A DNA stretch of 64,000 bases from Gautieria morchelliformis (lineage: Eukaryota; Basidiomycota; Agaricomycetes; Gomphales; Gomphaceae). The notes beneath the pieces were generated by a model. It made no database searches. It saw only the letters and a list, made by a program, of their open reading frames with translations, and had not been told where the DNA came from. The position numbers and the translations under genes were made by a program. The DNA is taken from positions 1 through 64,000 of the forward strand of contig WHVA01000124.1 in NCBI GenBank assembly GCA_015179125.1, written 5' to 3'. Shown piece after piece: positions 33,233 to 44,799 of this stretch; the first letter of the stretch is position 1; every line of letters starts with the position of its first letter.

Positions 33233-35263
33233 TTAATATATTCCGATTTGCTCGTTGAGGATCTTCACTCTAGGACTAGGAAGTCCTTTAGTGAGAATAT
33301 CTGCCAACATTTGTTCGGTTGGCAAATAAACGAGCTTGGCTTGTTGATTTTTGATTATATCTCGAAGGAAATATAATCTGATGTCGAAATGTTTGGTTCT
33401 CGTGTGTTGTTGAGTGCCATATGTGATGGCAATGGCTGATTGATTGTCTGAATAAACTTGGATGGGTCTGTTCAGTGGTTGGAATATTTCAGAAATAAAA
33501 TGGCGCATCCAGAGAGCCTCTTTGCCCGCATGGGTCAGGGCGACGAATTCGGCTTCAGTTGATGAGAGGGCTACTATCAACTGTTTCTGGCAACTCCATG
33601 AAACAGTGCCTCCATCAATCTGAAATAAGTATGCCGAATACGAACGCCTATGGCTCTGTGAACCCCAATCCGCATCTGAATACCCCATCAAGCCGTCTCG
33701 ATTTCTTCCAAGTGTGAGCTTGTAATGCTTCGTGCCTTTCAAATATTTGAAGACACGTTTTACTGCATTCCAATGTGTGCCACCTGGATTTTTGAGGAAT
33801 TGTGAGAGCAATGACACCGCAAATGCAATGTCAGGTCGAGTGGCCACAGCTGCCCACATCAGTGATCCTATGGCTTGCCTGTATGGAAACTTCGACATGG
33901 CTTTCTTGCCTCTCTCTGTAGAAGGACATTGTTCTTTAGATAATTTTACGGCTGGATCAAGAGGCGTAGCATAAGTCTTCGCATCTTCGAGATTGAATTT
34001 TTTGATGATCTTCTCGATGTATGCGGGTTGTGAAATTGCAATGGTTTTCTTCTGCCAGTCTCTTTCGATTTTAAGGTTCAATAGCCAATGAATCTCGCCT
34101 AGATCTTTCATACTGAAGACCTGAGCAAGATCCCATTTGACTTCGTCCAGGACTGACTGATTCTCAGCTGTGATGGTGAGGTCGTCTACAGCTGTTGCAA
34201 TGATCACATGCCCCTTTCCGCCACGTCTATAAAATACAGCCCCATCTGTGGCTGACGTAGTGAATCCTAACTTGTGGAATTCACCACTTAGATGTTTGTA
34301 CCATTCTCTTCCAGATTGTTTGAGGCCATAGAGTGCTTTCTTCAAAAGTAGCACTTCGTCCTTGTCTTCAGACTCATATCCATACGGCTGCTTCATGTAA
34401 ATAGGTTCAGGCAACGTAGCATTGAGGTATGCATAATCCACGTCCATTTGATGAATAGGCCAGTCATTCCTAGCAGCAATGGCACATATGATCCGTAGGG
34501 AGGATAACCGAGCAACAGGTGAGTATGTCTCATCATAGTCGACTCCAAACTTCTGCGTGAAGCCTTGGGCGACCATTCTCGATTTAGGCATTATTGGTTT
34601 CCCTTCTGGATTACGCTTCCAAAGGTAGACCCATTTGTTACCGACAATATTGGCTCCAGGAGGTGGTTTGGCTTGTTCCCACACTCCCTTGTCGATTAGG
34701 GCCTCATACTCTTTGTCCATTGATTTCTTCCATATAGGATTATTCAGAGCTTCGTCTGCATTGCTAGGTTCAATTTGACTCAAATCCGGTGCCTTGTTAT
34801 TGTTTTGACCGTCGGTTAGAAACGCACTGATGGCACACTCATAGTTACTGATGCCAACAATCTCGGAGGATAATTCTTGGTCGAATAAATCTTCTTTATG
34901 GTCCTCAACGTCCTCATAAGCTAGCGTAGTCATATGTGCGCCAGCTTGTCTCTGAGTTTGAGATCTTGTTACGGGACCTGATGGGGCCGGCTGCACTTGT
35001 TGTTGACGGATCCTTTCGCTTCTCCTTATCGGTTCATTTTCTCTAGGTCTGTCATCAACTCCCTGAATAGGTTGCAGCTTTTCAAGATATTCCTCTGGTG
35101 CACTTTCATCAATTTCTTCGATCTTTGCCTCTTCGCTGACTAAGCGACCGGGCACAGGCACTGATGCCGGAATGGCCTTCTTCTCCTCTCTAGACGTAGG
35201 TAGCTTGGATTCCTCAATAGAAATGATTGGGACCTTTCCCTTCTTCATCTCTGAATCAAACAC
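33233..35263 (-). CDS. Copia RT and RNase H
   Basis: A 676-codon open region. RT motifs: GNKWVYLWKRN, VARLSSLRIICAIAA, QMDVDYAYLNA, ALYGLKQSGREWY, and VDDLTITAEN at the active site. RNase H-like C-terminus: YSDADWGS, STEAEFVALTHAGKEALW and TKHFDIRLYFLRD. The N-terminal part is an acidic linker with RRSERIRQQQ, usual between integrase and RT in copia polyproteins. Confidence 0.93.
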   Translation of the reverse strand: MFDSEMKKGKVPIISIEESKLPTSREEKKAIPASVPVPGRLVSEEAKIEEIDESAPEEYLEKLQPIQGVDDRPRENEPIRRSERIRQQQVQPAPSGPVTRSQTQRQAGAHMTTLAYEDVEDHKEDLFDQELSSEIVGISNYECAISAFLTDGQNNNKAPDLSQIEPSNADEALNNPIWKKSMDKEYEALIDKGVWEQAKPPPGANIVGNKWVYLWKRNPEGKPIMPKSRMVAQGFTQKFGVDYDETYSPVARLSSLRIICAIAARNDWPIHQMDVDYAYLNATLPEPIYMKQPYGYESEDKDEVLLLKKALYGLKQSGREWYKHLSGEFHKLGFTTSATDGAVFYRRGGKGHVIIATAVDDLTITAENQSVLDEVKWDLAQVFSMKDLGEIHWLLNLKIERDWQKKTIAISQPAYIEKIIKKFNLEDAKTYATPLDPAVKLSKEQCPSTERGKKAMSKFPYRQAIGSLMWAAVATRPDIAFAVSLLSQFLKNPGGTHWNAVKRVFKYLKGTKHYKLTLGRNRDGLMGYSDADWGSQSHRRSYSAYLFQIDGGTVSWSCQKQLIVALSSTEAEFVALTHAGKEALWMRHFISEIFQPLNRPIQVYSDNQSAIAITYGTQQHTRTKHFDIRLYFLRDIIKNQQAKLVYLPTEQMLADILTKGLPSPRVKILNEQIGIY

Positions 35264-35294
35264 AACATTCCGCTCGACAGAAACTTTGTGCGAG

Positions 35295-36130
35295 TCAGGC
35301 CAATAAATATAATGACCATGGCTCTGCGCAGAAATTCCTATCCACCGAGCTCTTTGGCACGAGCTTCCAATTTATCTCCCTGAGTGACCTTAACATAGAC
35401 TTCAGTCCCCACGCGTGAATGTCTTTGAGATTCGGTTTCTCATGGTGGATCATCTCGTAGGGCGTTTTATCCGGTAGAGCTCTTGTATGCGTCCTGTTCC
35501 TAAGATAATTGGCATGCTGTATTGCATAGCCCCATAGTATCTTAGGAAGGCCTGAGTCCAGCAGCATGGCACGAGTTCTCTCAGTGAGAGTTCGGTTCAG
35601 ACGTTCGGCAACACCATTAGACTCTGGTGTGTCGTGTACCGTCAACTGATGCTTCGTGCCTTGTTTGGCTAGATGCTGTTCGAATTCAGAGCTCGTATAC
35701 TTGCCCCCTCGATCAGAAACAAGTGCCTTGATGTGCACATTTCTCTGTCGAAGCATTAAAGCCTCGTAGAGCTTGTACTTTGAAATGCTTCTGATTTGTT
35801 CACCATGAGATAGATCACCGATTTCTTGAGTAGTCATCGATAAAAGAGACATAATATGACTTTTTATCGATCGTGAGGTGCTTGCAGGTCCCCAGACATC
35901 AGAATAAATTCTGTCACCGAATTTTGATGTTCGGTCTCTGGGTTCTCGAGGAAGAGGTTTGCGTGCAATCTTAGCTGAATACACGCATCACAGACAATTC
36001 TATCGCCTGTGGAGCTCAGTTCAATGCCCAATATCATGCCATGATTTAATAGATGTTGTAGGGACTTCTGCGAGATGTGCCCCATTTTTGATGAATTTCC
36101 ATGGCAGATAAACACATTGGGCTTGAGCAC
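35295..36130 (-). CDS. Copia integrase region
   Basis: Segments include a GAG-pre-integrase zinc-binding part and the core motif around VSDRGGKYTSSEFEQHL, followed by ESNGVAERLNRTLTERTRAML. The region is broken. Confidence 0.85.
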
Positions 36131-36559
36131 TTGGTGACTGGAGGTCTAGTCGATATAAACCATTGACCTTCGGTGCTTGCATCAATACCTTTCCAGTAGG
36201 TTAGATATTGTGCATTTCTGGCCACCGAGTCGAATGTCGTAGCCAGCATCATCGCACCGACTGATCGAGACGAGGGTAGCAGCAATTTTTGGGCATATAT
36301 GTATCTTGCAACGTGACTTCTATGTTTTATCTCCAACCTTATTGGATAATACGAGCAGTCCTGAACCGGAGGCATCAAAGGTGCCTTTGTTGGCTGCTCG
36401 GATAGTCCTCGGCTGTGAGAATTGACAGTAGTTCCTCAATAAATTTTTTGAGGAGTCATATGCGATGTCGTTGGTGTGAGTATGACTATAACTCCTGAGG
36501 ATGTGCTCAGATTGAAATTAGAGCACTCGTTAAATTGGTGAAGGCAAGATGCCCATCAC

Positions 36560-37290
36560 CACTTTCCTCAGAAGAGACTCTTCTTCGGCAACATTCGCTT
36601 TTGCTTTACCCTTCTTCTTCTTTTTGCCTTTGGCTTTTTTCTTCTGACGTGGTCCTTGACCTTCTTTACCACCTCATTTAGCCCAGCAATTTTCAATGAA
36701 TGTCCAGGCTTTTTGCAGTTGGTGCATAATGCACCTTCTGCCCCTTCTGGTCCTTTTAGTAGATGAACCAATAAACACCTGCTCTTCTTGCGGGAGTGTT
36801 TTCTTCCTGTCATACTGAGCCTTTAGTACCCTAATAATATCATCAGGGACTAATGGCTCCCGCATTCTTCAAGCGAAGTGGTAAGGGCGTTCATGACTGC
36901 CTCATAGGATGGTGGAAGTGACGCAAGGATATGTCCATGAATTCTTCTTCAGAAACTCTAGCTCCCATCTCATTAAGATGAGCATATAGGTCTTGGGCCT
37001 TGTCCAAATGGTCTCTCAAATCTCCATCCTCAGGACATCTCATACTGCGGAGTTGTCTCTGCAGGCTGGTGAGGACCATCTTGGGCTTTTTGGTCATTTC
37101 ATTGACCAGTGCATCCCAAGTCTCTTTTGCTGTCTTCTGCTTCTGTAGCATCAGAGCTAGTGACTCTGACACTGAGACGATGATTTGGGTCTTGGCTTGT
37201 CCTTCTCTAGCAAGATATCTCTCCAGCTTCTCCTCAGCCTTATCCATCTGAGTTTCCTCAGATTCTGTAAGAATATGGCCTGGGGGCATG
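36560..37290 (-). CDS. Copia gag region
   Basis: The segment 36891-37289 shows the copia gag core (KTAKETWDALVNEMTKKPKM, then LRSMRCPEDGDLRDHLDKA). Downstream lies a basic segment with a CTNCKKPGH knuckle. Broken. Confidence 0.75.
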
Positions 37291-37459
37291 ACTGGAGGAT
37301 CAGGAGGTCATGTGACTCTCCCTTCTACATGCTTGAGTAGATTTTTGGACTCGAAATAGCTGATGAGAGTGGCTCGCCACAATGGCCAATTACTTCCATC
37401 AGTAGCAAGCTTCTCAACACCCAATAGCTTCTCAGAAGTGTCTCCGGGGTTCATAACCC

Positions 37460-37957
37460 TGTAGTAGACAGGAATTATAGGCAGTAGGTATGGACTTGTT
37501 GTTCGAAAAAATAGACTAGAAATTAATTCACTCTCTCAGTGAATTTAGTTGTTACTGTAAATATATTATACACTACCTAGAAATTAATTCACTACAGAGG
37601 ATTTCTAGGTCAATAAATCGAAAGAATACTAGACTAATTTACTTGCCTCTCTCAGTGAATTTAGTTGTCACTGAGAGAGGGGGAAATCTGTCTCACTGTG
37701 CATGTACTACTACCCGGCTCTTTAGCGCCCAAGAGCTCGCGCGTCGAAGTCATTTCAGACTCCGCTGGGGGCAGCCGCTTGTGAAAATAGAAATAACAAA
37801 ATGGAATGGAGAGGTAGAGAGTGACTGGAAAATTTCGAAAACAATCAGAAAAATGGATGCATGGTACAAGAACAATGTGAGAAGAGATTGAAACACCATA
37901 CAATAAATCGAATATATTATGCTTGATTTTGGTGCAGGAGCATAAATGCACCCAACA
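37460..37957 (-). repeat. 5' LTR of the copia element
   Basis: It is 498 bases long and close to 32722-33219, with the same termini and the same CTCTCAGTGA hairpin. Confidence 0.92.
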
Positions 37958-38348
37958 AATGGTATATCCATTGACCTAGGGCATAATTTGGGGACATGGG
38001 TGAGGTAGGCACCTGCATAGGGCCGTTTACAAGATGGCCACTAGGTTTCAGAGTCGGACGTGTATGATGTAGTTTCTCTATTCAAGAGATGGCGGTTCCC
38101 AATGAGATGCCTCCCTTGAGCAGTTCATTCAGCAAAATGGCTGAAGCCATCGAATAAGAACGAGAAGGGGGTGTAGAAAGGCGGGAATGGTGCATTATGA
38201 TTGTCAAAGCTGCAGACTCATGAGACATATTTGAGAGGCATTCCACATACAGTAGCTGGGGCCTCGGTGTCCTGGCTGTACTGACTTCTTCGTGAGTCAT
38301 TTGTTCATATTGTCCTCTGGTTCCACAACCCCTTCAATGTGAAAGACT
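37958..38348. other. Short unassigned spacer between copia copies
   Basis: No gene is recognised. A 72-codon minus-strand frame (38082-38300) has no known domain. The end of the spacer carries AGACT, the target of the next insertion. Confidence 0.3.
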
Positions 38349-39318
38349 TGTTGGGTGCATTTATGCTCCTGCACCAAAATCAAGCATAATATATTCGATT
38401 TATTGTATGGTGTTTCAATCTCTTCTCACATTGTTCTTGTACCATGCACCCATTTCTCTGTTTATTTTCGAAAATTTCCAGTCACTCCCTACCTCTCCAT
38501 TTTATTTTGTTATTTCTATTTTCACAAGCGGCTGCACCCAGCGGAGTCTGAAATGACTTCGACGCGCGAGCTCTTGGGCGCTAAAGAGCCGGGTAGTAGT
38601 ACATGCACAGTGAGACAGATTTCCCCCTCTCTCAGTGACAACTAAATTCACTGAGAGAGGCAAGTAAATTAGTCTAGTATTCTTTCGATTTATTGACCTA
38701 GAAATCCTCTGTAATGAATTAATTTCTAGGTAGTGTATAATATATTTACAGTGACAACTAAATTCACTGAGAGAGTGAATTAATTTCTAGTCTATTCTTT
38801 TGAGCAACAAGTCCATACTGTAAGGGAAACCCTAGCTGGTTGTGGAGATCACACTACCACACAACTGACAAGGGGAAATCCAAAGTATGTATAAATGAAC
38901 AGAGCATACAAGAGAGGGGATTCTCACCTGACAAGGGGAAATCCAAAGAGAAAAGTCTAAGGACCCCCAATGTCAGCGAGCCCGTATTATACTACGCTGC
39001 GCAGCCAGGGACAACACTTGGCACCCGCCATCAACCCTGCATCTCCCTGACCACCCTGACCCTTGATCGACCCTTGATGCCACCTATTACGCGAGTCGCT
39101 TGATTTCCGACACTGTTCCGAGAGTGGAAGTCGGAAATTGGAGTGGAACTGGCGAGGCGAACAGAACTGGTGGAAGTTCTCCCAGAAGCGGAATCATTTC
39201 CGAAAGCGGAGGCGGAGATGGAATCGGAACCGGAAACTGGGTGTGGTGTCGGAACTGGAAATGGAAAACAGGGTGTCCCCTGACACATACCTACTGCCTA
39301 TAATTCCTGTCCTCTACA
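38349..39318 (+). repeat. Copia solo LTR carrying a nested solo LTR
   Basis: The LTR begins TGTTGGGTGC and ends CCTCTACA. The perfect duplication AGACT lies at 38344-38348 and 39319-39323. Subtracting the insert at 38819-39285 and its duplicated target leaves 498 bases, the family length. Confidence 0.92.
38819..39285 (+). repeat. Solo LTR of the TGTAAGGG family, nested
   Basis: It starts TGTAAGGGAAACC and ends GTCCCCTGACA. The perfect duplication CATAC lies at 38814-38818 and 39286-39290. It holds an internal direct repeat of GACAAGGGGAAATCCAAAG that other copies have only once. It is younger than the copia LTR that contains it. Confidence 0.92.
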
Positions 39319-39323
39319 AGACT

Positions 39324-40568
39324 AAGAGATATAAGTGGTAGAATGGATCGTGAGTGTGATTCAGACTTCTACTTGAAGTCAAATCGAGTGGAATCGTAAA
39401 AACGGATAGATAGAGAAAACACAAGGTGTGTATCCTCTTCAGTGATAACTACGCAAGTTTATGTGTCGCAAGGTACTAAGTTACTTCGAAAATGTGAGTT
39501 CTAATTGACTGGGGTTTTGGATGTACAAGCTGAACTATTTAACTAGCTATGGGACATGCTGCGGTGCGAGGAGCGGGGAAGTGACATGTGGATGTACTCA
39601 GGCGAATGGACTCAGGGGACCGGTATTCTGGATGCAGCGGTAGCTATGTAGCTTGTCTATTGAATGGGGAGAGGTGTGGGTAGTCATATGTATCAGAAAT
39701 GGGGAGTGTAGATAGAAAGAAAGAATAATGGAAGGAATGTACACAGGGGGTTAGACATCAAGTCGTTCCATGGATCAACATGCCTCAGGCTCGGTCTTCG
39801 TCAGGTCGAGGGTGAGTCCGTGGGTATTGGATCAACAATATGTCTGCAGAGTGATGGAGTAATTGGAGTGTGTTGTGCAGACGTGTGTGGGCTTGGAGGT
39901 TCTCAGTCAATGCATGTGGAGGTGCGTAGGCGGTGCAGGAGTACATGTATGTGGTGATGGGACGTCTCAGCTGGGTGTGTGGTGGCAGTGATGAGCTGTT
40001 AGCACTTTTATGACATTCAATGTCTCCCACAAAACCTTACCAAGTTCATTGGTGATATCTAACGCATCGCGCATGAAGCAATGGATGCTGACAGACAGTG
40101 TGTTGGGGGGATCAGTGATCTGGGAGTGTTGGTTCCACATGAGACGTGGCTTGATGTGTCAAATAAGGTCTACAAAGGTTATGAGAATGTCAAATGGAAG
40201 CTCAGATAGGTAAGGCATCTCTGCCAGGACTGAAGGCAGACGTCATTGGGCCATCAATGAGGATCGGAGACAAGGCGGCAGAGGATGCAGGTGAAGGAAT
40301 GTGTGAATGTGTCGTACCAGGAAGCCTTCAACACAGTCACCGTGAGGTCAACAGTTTCCAGAACATGGGCTTAAGGCAGCTTGTTGTGGCGAGCGATGAG
40401 CTCAGGGCCAATGTGTATCCAACGAACAGCGAGTGTGATGTTATGGGGAATGGCGCGGTCGAGTTCCCGAGTTGCCTGTATGAGGCAGTGGTATGTATCT
40501 ATTATTGTCACCACCCACATGTACATGCATCTTACTAATGAACTAGGGTTACCAGGTCCATGGACACA
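39324..40568. other. Unassigned region, possible decayed transposon gene on the minus strand
   Basis: Minus-strand translation between about 40235 and 39785 gives a plausible but interrupted protein (LPFDILITFVDLI, then CFMRDALDITNELGKVLWE). It has the feel of accessory proteins of fungal KDZ-type transposons, but no cysteine motif could be confirmed. I make no functional claim. Confidence 0.25.
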
Positions 40569-40577
40569 TCCATAGAC

Positions 40578-40995
40578 TTTTTTTTTTTTTTAATTCCGTT
40601 TATTTTACTGCCACCTTGGGGCAAGGTCCTATATAGGCAGTCTCTACCCAGAACATGGAATAGAGTAATCAAGGTGTTTTACATGCTAGGGTATTGTAGT
40701 TACCGAAGTAAGCCAGAGGTATGCTAACATAGGATACTTCCTGTTTGTTTTACAATGCCTAATCACCTCAGATACATATCAGTACCAGTCAGTTTCAGTA
40801 GGTCTTATATGCTGTATGGGAGTACAGTAGCCTCATAATGCTATCACTTATCAACACCTATCGGTGGGGTGAACCATTGTAGTAATTACTGCCACAAATG
40901 GGAGGGCGGTGGTTCAAACCAGAGGCTCTCCCTTTGCATTATCCCAAACGGGCACTTGGTCTGGGTTAGATCCACTGTGCTAACCCGTCCCCCCG
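40578..40995 (-). mobile_element. tRNA-derived SINE
   Basis: On the minus strand the element starts near 40995. It has an A-box-like GGTTAGCACAGTGGATC and, about 45 bases on, a B-box-like GGTTTGAACC (plus-strand 40911-40920), and it ends in an A tail (plus-strand T run from 40578). A 9-base duplication, TCCATAGAC, flanks it at 40569-40577 and 40996-41004. Internal pol III promoter boxes, an A tail and a direct repeat are the SINE signature. The flanks also form imperfect inverted repeats, so a fold-back DNA element is a weaker alternative. Confidence 0.65.
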
Positions 40996-41016
40996 TCCAT
41001 AGACGTGTCCATGGAC

Positions 41017-41731
41017 GCCGTGCGAATGGCCGGGTTGCTCTCACTTATTCTCTCTCTCGGTTTCCGGAGCGAAGCGAGGCGTCTCTTGGGTAAGGAAATG
41101 AATCGGCCAATTTGAGCGCAATTTTGGTTTGTCATCCATATAAACTTGTAAAATGGATATGCGGATAACTCATTCTATCTCGACCAACAGTTTTCCAGTA
41201 TAGAGAAGTCGAACAAGTTGAACCAACCAATCCGGATTCCATAGCGTTAACACGAATTTTGAGGCCACGGAATCACCAACCTGACCAATCTAGGTGCTAA
41301 TTCCTATATGATGTCGCTCAGGCGTTGCTGTCTCCCTGTGCTCTGCCTCTGCGCACTGCAACAACCTGCTAGCTGTGTCCGGACATATATATATCAGTAA
41401 AAACCACAAACGCCTGCAAGCCCGGGGCTGTTTGGATACACTTCAATGGTCGACATATTTGCGGCTCAAAGATCTCACGGGCGCTGCGAGCTTTAAGGTG
41501 CGTCAGCCGTCCTTCATTTCGATCCAGATTCCATCGCGGCAGCAGCCTTCTCCATAGTCTATTCAGGTGTGTCAGTTCTCCATCATAGCCTAATCCGGGC
41601 TCCATCGCGACCATCCAGGAAAGTCCTTGAGCACTCGAGATCATTGTAAAGCATCAATCAGTCTTCAGACCATATAAATACTGTGTGGCCCATTGCCCCA
41701 TTGCCTCATTCCTCCTCAACGAGCTAAAGTG
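41017..41731. promoter_or_regulatory. Upstream region of the GMC oxidoreductase gene
   Basis: No gene is seen. A TATA-like CATATAAATA lies near 41669-41678, about 60 bases before the start codon, followed by a C/T-rich leader. This is a plausible core promoter. Confidence 0.4.
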
Positions 41732-44360
41732 ATGCGACTACACCAATGCACCCTGTCTCTGGCTTTGCTCGTGCCTGTGATCCGAGCTTATGACTACGTT
41801 GTCATCGGTGGCGGAACTGCGTACGTGCTTTCTCGACATTTGCCTGGTCAGGTTTAGCTAATGCCGATAAAGAGGGCTAACTGTAGCAGGTCGACTGTCG
41901 GAGGATCCATCAATATCTGTGGCAGTAATTGAAGCTGGTCCCAATGCTGAGGATCTACCTGAGGTACTACCTCCTGCAATTGTCTAGAAATATTTTGTTC
42001 CATGTCACCACTTCAAGGTCTTCGTGCCTGGGCTGATAGCCACCGGACAATCATATTCAACACTCGATTGGTTGTATCCAACTGTGCCCCAGAGGAACCT
42101 CAACGGACGCAATCTGACCGTCAATGCAGGCAAGGCACTTGGTGGCTCGACTGTAATCAACAGCATGATATTTGTAAGTCTCCTTGCAGTTTTGATTTCG
42201 TTGTAATATCCTATTTTGATACTGTTTGGGGACGACGGAATAGCCACGTGCCGAAAAGGAACAGTATGATGTGTGGTCGCAGCTGAACAACGTTACCGAG
42301 TGGGGCTGGAATGATCTTCTTCCGTTCTTTAAAAAGAGCGAAGCCTTCACCCCTCCAAACGATTTTCAAGTGCAAACGGGTGGAGTACGCTTCGAACCCT
42401 CCGTTCATGGCTTTAATGGAAACGTGAAGGTCGGGTTCCCCAACTTTTTCTTCATCCAGTCTACTCTTTGGCGACAAGCGTCGGTAAATTTAGGATTCCC
42501 TTTATCTCCAGACTTGGCCAATGGCAGTCCGCACGCTGTCGGAGTAGCTCCAAATTCGCTTGATGCAGCAAATAACACAAGGTGAGCTCTGGCCGTAAAA
42601 TAATTCGACATAGCCGGTCTGAAGTCGCACGTTAGATGCTCTGCAGCCTGCGCTTATTACACTCCAGTTGCATCTAGACCAAATTTGACAGTCCTGTTGA
42701 ACGCGACTGTTTCGCGTATCATCTGGGCAAATACCACCGATTACGGTAAACTCACTGCCTCCGCCGTTGAATTTTTTCAAGGTAATAAGAGCCTTACGGT
42801 TTCTGTGGAGCGGGAGGCTATAGTAACTGCGGGTACAATTGGGAGCCCAAAAATACTTGAACTTTCAGGTGTTGGTAATCGCACGTGAGCCACTGTCGTT
42901 TAGTGCACTGTGATACAGCTAACCGTCTGGTTTTCGCTTAGGATCTTGTCTGCCGCTGGTATAGAGACGGTCTTAGATCTCCCCTCTGTCGGAGAGAATC
43001 TAGCAGGTATGACGTTTACTACATGCCTGCACAAAATATTAAAGGGGCCCAGATCATGTCCAGAGCTGGGCTAACTCTTTCACCACTCTCACGTCAGTTT
43101 GCGTTAGTCCATCAAATTTACAAATATCTGACAATTCTTTCACTGTCAGACTCACCAAGGATCAGCTCAACTTGAATGCCACATTTGCTGCTGAGCAGCA
43201 TGATCTTTGGTTCAAGAATCGTACTGGTAACATAATTCTCATACAAACCCGGCTATTTTTGAAGCTGATGTATGGTAGGTTTACTGTCCGCCGCGCCGCG
43301 CTCACTTGGCATCGCTGCGCCTAACGATGTCTTTAACACCTCTAAATTGCAATCACTATTAAAACAGGCTAGAGACAGTGTCAAGCAGACAGCCATTCAG
43401 TTCTCAAACGGAAATACGAAACTCGCGAAGGGTATACAAGCCCAGCTCGAAATCGCCTTGGATTTATACGAGCAAGGAAAAGAACTGCCGCTCGAAATGA
43501 ATCTTGGTATGAAACATTTGACTGTGGCTTGGTCGACGTACTTTTTCTCACAACTTGTGCAGAGCCAGGCTATTTTGGTATGCTTCCGTGGTTGTCGAAA
43601 AGTTTAATGCGGATGGCCTTTCCACGCAGGTCCAACAGCATTCGCATCCCGACCTAAGCGAACATTTACTGCTGTTAACTCCGTTCTACATGCCCCCCTT
43701 TCCCGTGGGAGGTCTCACATCGCTAGCTCTGATCCATTCGCGCTCCCAAACGTCGATCCAAATTATTGGGGTCACCCAGTCGACGTCGCCGCTCAGGTTG
43801 GAGGTATCAAATTGGCTCGTCGGATGCTCAGAACACCGCCCATGGACAGCATATTTAATGGCGAATTTGAGCCTGGCGATCAGTTCCAAACCGACGAGGA
43901 GATTGAAGGTTGGCTTCGGGGCGTCGTAGGGTCTCCTAATCACGTAGTTGGGACCGCTTCGATGTTACCCGAAGAACTTGGTGGTGTAGTCGATACGTGT
44001 CTGAAGGTATACGGCACTAGTAATGTACGCGTAGCAGGTGAGTCGACCATAGCTACGGCCTTCCATACGCTTATTAATGTGGTTCCAGATGCATCAATTA
44101 TTCCTTTCCCAGTCAGTGCACATCCGGTAAATTAAGAGTTCTTCTTCGCCATCTTACATCCGATATTCATTCCAGTTATGTAACAGTCTTCCACCGTATA
44201 TGCGATCGGAGAGAAGGTCAGACGCTTTCTTCTTGCTAACCTCACCTTCAATAATAACAAGGATTCAGGCGGCCGACATAATCAAGAAGCATACGCATCC
44301 ACTCGGGGTGCACCCACAATGCTAGAAATATCACCAAAGACAATGAATTATCACTCGTGA
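41732..44360 (+). CDS. Secreted GMC oxidoreductase (aryl-alcohol oxidase / glucose-methanol-choline type)
   Basis: Thirteen exons keep frame for 655 residues: 41732-41820, 41873-41963, 42018-42173, 42244-42581, 42636-42884, 42942-43006, 43053-43092, 43150-43226, 43279-43506, 43563-43577, 43630-44037, 44089-44126 and 44187-44360. A signal peptide (MRLHQCTLSLALLVPVIRA) is followed by the FAD-binding VVIGGGTAGLT, then AGKALGGSTVIN and GTIGSPKILELSGVG, the two GMC signatures. Near the C-terminus lie HVVGTASM, the usual position of the catalytic His, and VSAHPSSTVYAIGEK, with the second active-site residue. Such enzymes oxidise alcohols extracellularly and produce H2O2, often feeding lignin-degrading peroxidases. 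Exon 10 is only 15 bases (EPGYF). The protein has an unusual polar C-terminal tail (FNNNKDSGGRHNQEAY). No damage is seen. Confidence 0.9.
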
Positions 44361-44410
44361 TGAGGGAATAACTTTTATATTATGATGCAACGTTTTTTAC
44401 GGTCTTCAAG

Positions 44411-44794
44411 TCATTCCTTGGTCTCGGCAGGTTGATGGCGGCTCCCATTGCACACAACGACCTCGAGTACTGTTCGTACTGCGTGTATTTCCAAAATTAA
44501 TGCAGCGGCATCATTCCGGAGTTGCTTCCTAGAAGTATCCTCGAACGAGTTATACGGTTTACAGTCGATCCAATCTGTCTTCCGTAGGCAGGGCCTTTCA
44601 TTGAGGGATAATACGCACTCTTGCTTCCCTTCTGACCTCACCATGTTCTCGCCTGCGTGCTTTACTAAAGTTACTGTAGTACCAGTAATTGGGCGCGTCC
44701 CGAACTTCTTCGCGGAATAAAATGCTTCCCCTGCCAACTTCTGTTCTCGAATCTGATGCTGGGGCACGACAACTTGGCTACCCCCGTCTTTCAC
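44411..44794 (-). CDS. Hypothetical open reading frame between GMC and methyltransferase genes
   Basis: A 127-codon minus-strand frame ends 50 bases after the GMC stop and starts 6 bases before the methyltransferase start codon. It contains FGTRPITGTTVTLVKHAGEN and a Cys-containing middle. I recognise no domain. The very tight head-to-head spacing argues against its first ATG. It may start internally or be a chance frame. Confidence 0.25.
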   Translation of the reverse strand: MKDGGSQVVVPQHQIREQKLAGEAFYSAKKFGTRPITGTTVTLVKHAGENMVRSEGKQECVLSLNERPCLRKTDWIDCKPYNSFEDTSRKQLRNDAAALILEIHAVRTVLEVVVCNGSRHQPAETKE

Positions 44795-44799
44795 CTACC

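Larger units (their letters stand above)
32722..37957 (-). mobile_element. Ty1/copia element with two LTRs
   Basis: Both LTRs are 498 bases (32722-33219 and 37460-37957). Between them, in transcription order, lie gag (about 36560-37290, with a zinc-knuckle-like CTNCKKPGH), integrase (35295-36130) and RT-RNase H (33233-35263). The integrase-before-RT order marks a copia element. The flanks gactg and aatgg do not match, so the ends may come from recombination between elements. It is broken at several points, mainly in gag and integrase. The RT-RNase H part is long and open. Confidence 0.9.

Noticed and set aside
39785-40235. A KDZ-type transposon accessory gene on the minus strand.
   Set aside because: The resemblance rests on a few hydrophobic and charged residues; no cysteine cluster or catalytic motif could be confirmed.
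40911-40920. GGTTCAAACC as part of a tRNA gene.
   Set aside because: No cloverleaf could be drawn around it; the paired A-box-like sequence and A tail on the other strand fit a SINE better.
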